From contig JBAUID010000171.1 in the NCBI GenBank assembly GCA_049680625.1, positions 1 to 24,053 of the forward strand: a stretch of 24,053 nucleotides of DNA, written 5' to 3'. The notes below the pieces were generated by a model. It made no database searches and was not told the DNA's origin. It saw nothing but the letters and a program-made list of their open reading frames with translations. The position numbers and the translations under genes are program-made. Below, piece by piece: positions 22,099 through 24,053 of this stretch (within the stretch, counting starts at the first letter, position 1; each line of letters opens with the position of its first letter). The stretch comes from JAUIAI01 sp049680625. Lineage in GTDB: Bacteria > Pseudomonadota > Gammaproteobacteria > Burkholderiales > Burkholderiaceae_E.

Positions 22099-23151
22099 TC
22101 AGCAATCGAGGCAAACACCAACTGGCCTGGATTGCATCAGTGACAGCCGGGAGCGGCTCCACGAGGTGATCACCGTCGAGTGTCCACCGGCAAGACCGCC
22201 CGACACCATGACAAAAATATCATCCGGCCCCAGACCCCTGTGGATATCCGGCAGGTTTTGTTTCTCAGCATCTTTCTCGATGTACTTCATGACCCGCTTC
22301 ATTTCGGATACCGGCCGGCAAGCCATTTTGAACAAGTATTCCTGGACATTACGTCGTGACCAGCCCGCATTGGCAATCACCCCAATGTGCTCGGGTGAGA
22401 GAATCACCGCACACTGGCCAATCGAAATACTGCCAAGGTTGGCCATGGCATCAGCAATACTGCCAAGCACTGCCTCTGGGGTATTGCCGCCATGGTTTTC
22501 GCAATTGATAAAACCCGAACCCGCAAACATGGTCACGCTGCTGACTTCTTTCGGATAACCCAACTCCACGTTCATTGGCGCCCACGGTGACACATCCTGA
22601 CGCTCGGCAATACAAGCCGAGTATTTGCCCGGTGACCCCTGGGTGGACTGGTCCGACACTCCCGGGATCATTTCAAACACATTCATGATGATCAACCGGA
22701 TCGCGCGGCCAATCGTGGCATTGGCCCGGTTGCCCTGGCCCAGACAATTACCCGCTGAATTCATGCCGATATCCTCGACCACCGGGCCGGACACCATGAC
22801 AATGTGCGACGAGCCACCCGTGCTGGCCGTAGAGCCGTGAAAGTTAAACGCCGGCTCATTCATCGCTTCCAGGGCCGCAACAATCACCGGGAAGTATTCG
22901 GGAATACAACCCGCCATGACCGCATTCACCGCGGCAGCCTGAATCGAACATTCATTGCCGGTGGCCGGGTGGTGGGCAATGATGGTTTCCGGTGGGCGCC
23001 CCTCCATCATCAACATGGCCTGCACCCGGCTGGTTTCGGGGGGCACAACTGGCAGGCCGTCAGCCGCCCAGCCCTGTTCATAACAAAAGTCGATGGCTTG
23101 CAAAGCATCACCGTCGACGGTGTGTGTGCGGCTTTCAGTGGCGGTAGTCAT
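22099..23151 (-). CDS. Conserved protein of unknown function, partner of the UGSC selenoprotein
   Basis: 350 residues, no signal peptide and no strong membrane helix, so probably cytoplasmic. I do not recognise a characterised family. Visible features are DFCYEQGWAADGLPVVPPE at 21-39, AAVNAVMAGCIPEYFPVIVAALEAM near 78-102, GMNSAGNCLGQGNRANATIGRAIRLIIMNVFEMIPG near 137-170, GSPGKYSACIAE, NCENHGG, and a glycine-rich VSGGLAGGHSTV near the end. It is Cys-rich (ten by my count) and finishes with CLDC, a CxxC whose second Cys is the last residue. Start ATG 23151 was chosen over the open frame to 23304 because it has AGGA 9 bases upstream and leaves the divergent promoter region free. It heads the long minus-strand operon and lies 49 bp before the selenoprotein. 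From memory, proteins of this type accompany UGSC proteins in other genomes; a two-component enzyme is my inference. Confidence 0.8.
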   Translation of the reverse strand: MTTATESRTHTVDGDALQAIDFCYEQGWAADGLPVVPPETSRVQAMLMMEGRPPETIIAHHPATGNECSIQAAAVNAVMAGCIPEYFPVIVAALEAMNEPAFNFHGSTASTGGSSHIVMVSGPVVEDIGMNSAGNCLGQGNRANATIGRAIRLIIMNVFEMIPGVSDQSTQGSPGKYSACIAERQDVSPWAPMNVELGYPKEVSSVTMFAGSGFINCENHGGNTPEAVLGSIADAMANLGSISIGQCAVILSPEHIGVIANAGWSRRNVQEYLFKMACRPVSEMKRVMKYIEKDAEKQNLPDIHRGLGPDDIFVMVSGGLAGGHSTVITSWSRSRLSLMQSRPVGVCLDC

Positions 23152-23170
23152 GGTTGAGATTCCTGTGTTT

Positions 23171-23214
23171 CGTGTTTGCTCGGTGTTTGCTCGGTGTTTG
23201 CTCGGTGTTTGACC
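23171..23214 (+). repeat. Four tandem copies of an 11-bp unit (GGTGTTTGCTC)
   Basis: Units at 23171-23181, 23182-23192, 23193-23203 and 23204-23214. The middle two are identical, the first differs at its first base and the last at its end (GACC). The period of 11 bases places every copy on the same face of the helix, as expected for cooperative binding of a regulator. It could alternatively be a slippage expansion without function. Confidence 0.85.
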
Positions 23215-23263
23215 GATGTGCTTTGGTTGTTGTTCTGCCTGCATCTGAAGCAAAACCCAGTAT

Positions 23264-23292
23264 GTGACAGGATAACCGCTTGCGTTCACAAT
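23264..23292 (+). promoter_or_regulatory. Candidate sigma-70 promoter for the HpcH/HpaI aldolase gene
   Basis: GTGACA (23264-23269, five of six matches) and CACAAT (23287-23292, four of six) are 17 bases apart. A start near 23299 would give a short leader of about 22 bases ending at the strong ribosome site before ATG 23321. Predicted by eye only. Confidence 0.35.
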
Positions 23293-23320
23293 CATGGCAA
23301 ACATTCAGGGGGGAGAACAC

Positions 23321-24053
23321 ATGAGCAAACAATGGAATCCACATGGGACGCCGGCGGGTCAGCCGTCCATTCGAAGCAGAGTACTGGCCGGCGAGCAAGT
23401 CACCGGCGCGATGGTGTTCGAGTTTCAAGTGCCGGGCATGCCAGCCATCCTTAGTAACGCGGGTTGCGAATACGTGATCTACGACATGGAGCATGCCAGC
23501 GCCAGCTACGAAACCCTGAAATGGAATGTGGCGGCTTGTCGTGGCCTGCCGGTGCGCCCAATGGTGCGGGTACCCACCACGGGTTATACCTGGCTGGCCC
23601 GGGCCCTGGATGCCGGCGCCGAAGGTGTCATGGTGCCAATGGTTGAATCGGCCGAGGAGGCGCGCTCAATTGTTGAAGCCTGCCGCTATCCGCCAGACGG
23701 GCGTCGCGGTGCAGCCTTTGGTTTTGCCCACGACCATTACATGGCCGGGCCGGTAACCGACAAAGTGGCCTTCGCCAACCAGCGCAACCTGGTGATTGCA
23801 CAAATAGAGTCAGAGCGCGGCATTGAAGCGGTTGACGCAATTGCCGCCACCGACGGGGTTGATGTTCTATGGGTGGGCCATTTTGATTTGTCCAACTTCA
23901 TGGGCATACCCGGGCAGTTCGATTCACCCGAGTTTGATGCCGCGGTGAACAAAGTTGTTGCCGCCGCACGTAAGCACAACAAGGCGCTCGGCTTTATGGC
24001 CAGTGACGCCAAATGGGTTGCCTGGGCAAAACAAAAAGGTTTCAACATGCTGG
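23321..24053 (+). CDS. HpcH/HpaI-family class II aldolase (3' end outside window)
   Basis: 244 codons are visible and the frame runs off the window end; family members are about 250-270 residues, so little is missing. The fold is a metal-dependent TIM barrel that cleaves 4-hydroxy-2-oxo acids to pyruvate or glyoxylate plus an aldehyde. Matching features are VIYDMEHASASYETLKW near 49-65 (catalytic Glu-His), RPMVRVPTTG near 75-84 (substrate Arg), GAEGVMVPMVESAEEA near 95-110 with metal-site residues, GRRGAAFGF, AQIESERGIEAVDAIAA near 169-185 (metal Glu), and VLWVGHFDLSNFMGIPGQF near 192-210 (metal Asp). A very strong purine-rich ribosome site (GGGGGGAGA) lies 4 bases before the ATG. Divergent from the selenoprotein operon and plausibly the last carbon-carbon cleaving step of the same pathway. 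It is absent from simple ORF scans because no stop is reached. Confidence 0.92.
   Translation, partial: MSKQWNPHGTPAGQPSIRSRVLAGEQVTGAMVFEFQVPGMPAILSNAGCEYVIYDMEHASASYETLKWNVAACRGLPVRPMVRVPTTGYTWLARALDAGAEGVMVPMVESAEEARSIVEACRYPPDGRRGAAFGFAHDHYMAGPVTDKVAFANQRNLVIAQIESERGIEAVDAIAATDGVDVLWVGHFDLSNFMGIPGQFDSPEFDAAVNKVVAAARKHNKALGFMASDAKWVAWAKQKGFNML

Larger units (their letters stand above)
23152..23320. promoter_or_regulatory. Divergent promoter region between the selenoprotein operon and the aldolase gene
   Basis: 169 bp between the start codons of the minus-strand operon (23151) and the plus-strand aldolase (23321). It contains a four-copy 11-bp tandem repeat at 23171-23214, next to the operon start, and a candidate plus-strand promoter at 23264-23292. 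Shared control of both transcripts by one regulator is likely from layout. Confidence 0.55.

Noticed and set aside
22060..22101. The TGA ending the partner gene at 22101-22099 as a second selenocysteine codon
   Set aside because: The codons after it are not domain-like and run over the ribosome site and start of the next gene in another frame. The downstream RNA gives only a weak stem with an AU-rich loop lacking the needed G.
23171..23214. CRISPR array or replication iterons
   Set aside because: Units are 11 bp with no spacers, only four copies, and there are no cas or replication genes nearby.

Overview
This 24 kb window is chromosomal-type bacterial DNA of moderately high GC content. It carries a full-length cobalamin-dependent methionine synthase, a type I-secreted RTX adhesin C-terminus and tripartite tricarboxylate (TTT) transporter genes. 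Together these suggest a free-living, probably aquatic proteobacterium, most likely gammaproteobacterial. The lineage is inference from gene style only. No rRNA, tRNA, insertion sequence or CRISPR array was seen.

Layout. (1) Positions 1-2079 (+): the 3' part of a large secreted RTX/Ig-like adhesin that enters the window inside a (Pro-Thr)19 linker. It ends at a bidirectional terminator (about 2123-2155). (2) 2175-5162 (-): a three-gene cluster of a fumarylpyruvate-hydrolase-like FAH protein, a malate/lactate-dehydrogenase-2-type oxidoreductase and a BMP-family ABC substrate-binding lipoprotein-like protein. (3) 5163-5452: a divergent intergenic region with an inverted repeat. (4) 5453-10150 (+): metH followed 6 bp later by a DMT/EamA permease. 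(5) 10216-23151 (-): a long, tightly packed run of eleven genes. In transcription order these are a conserved protein of unknown function, a UGSC-family selenoprotein, tctC-tctB-tctA, hyuB-hyuA, a CMD/AhpD-like protein, an SDR dehydrogenase, a ThDP-dependent enzyme and a class IV aminotransferase. (6) 23321-24053 (+): a divergently transcribed HpcH/HpaI aldolase, cut by the window end.

The main finding is in block 5. Two short open frames at 22049-21765 and 21743-21513 are one gene of 178 codons interrupted by an in-frame TGA at 21767-21765. The TGA sits exactly in a U-G-S-C motif, and a hairpin that fits a bacterial SECIS element follows immediately. A naive gene caller would report two fragments or a pseudogene. 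The selenoprotein family itself has been described (UGSC-motif proteins, function unknown). Its placement at the head of a TTT-transporter/hydantoinase/ThDP/aminotransferase operon, paired with an uncharacterised protein that ends in a CxxC tail, looks like an undescribed catabolic or detoxification system.

How the genes could work together (inference): TctCBA imports an organic acid or cyclic amide-like compound. HyuAB opens or activates it with ATP. The SDR, CMD-like protein, ThDP enzyme and aminotransferase process the carbon skeleton, and the divergent aldolase cleaves a 2-oxo acid product. The selenoprotein/partner pair would carry out a redox or C-heteroatom step. The smaller FAH/Ldh2/BMP cluster would form a second uptake-and-degradation unit. 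The Sec machinery (selABCD), the transporter ATPase/permease for the BMP protein, and any dedicated regulator are not in the window.
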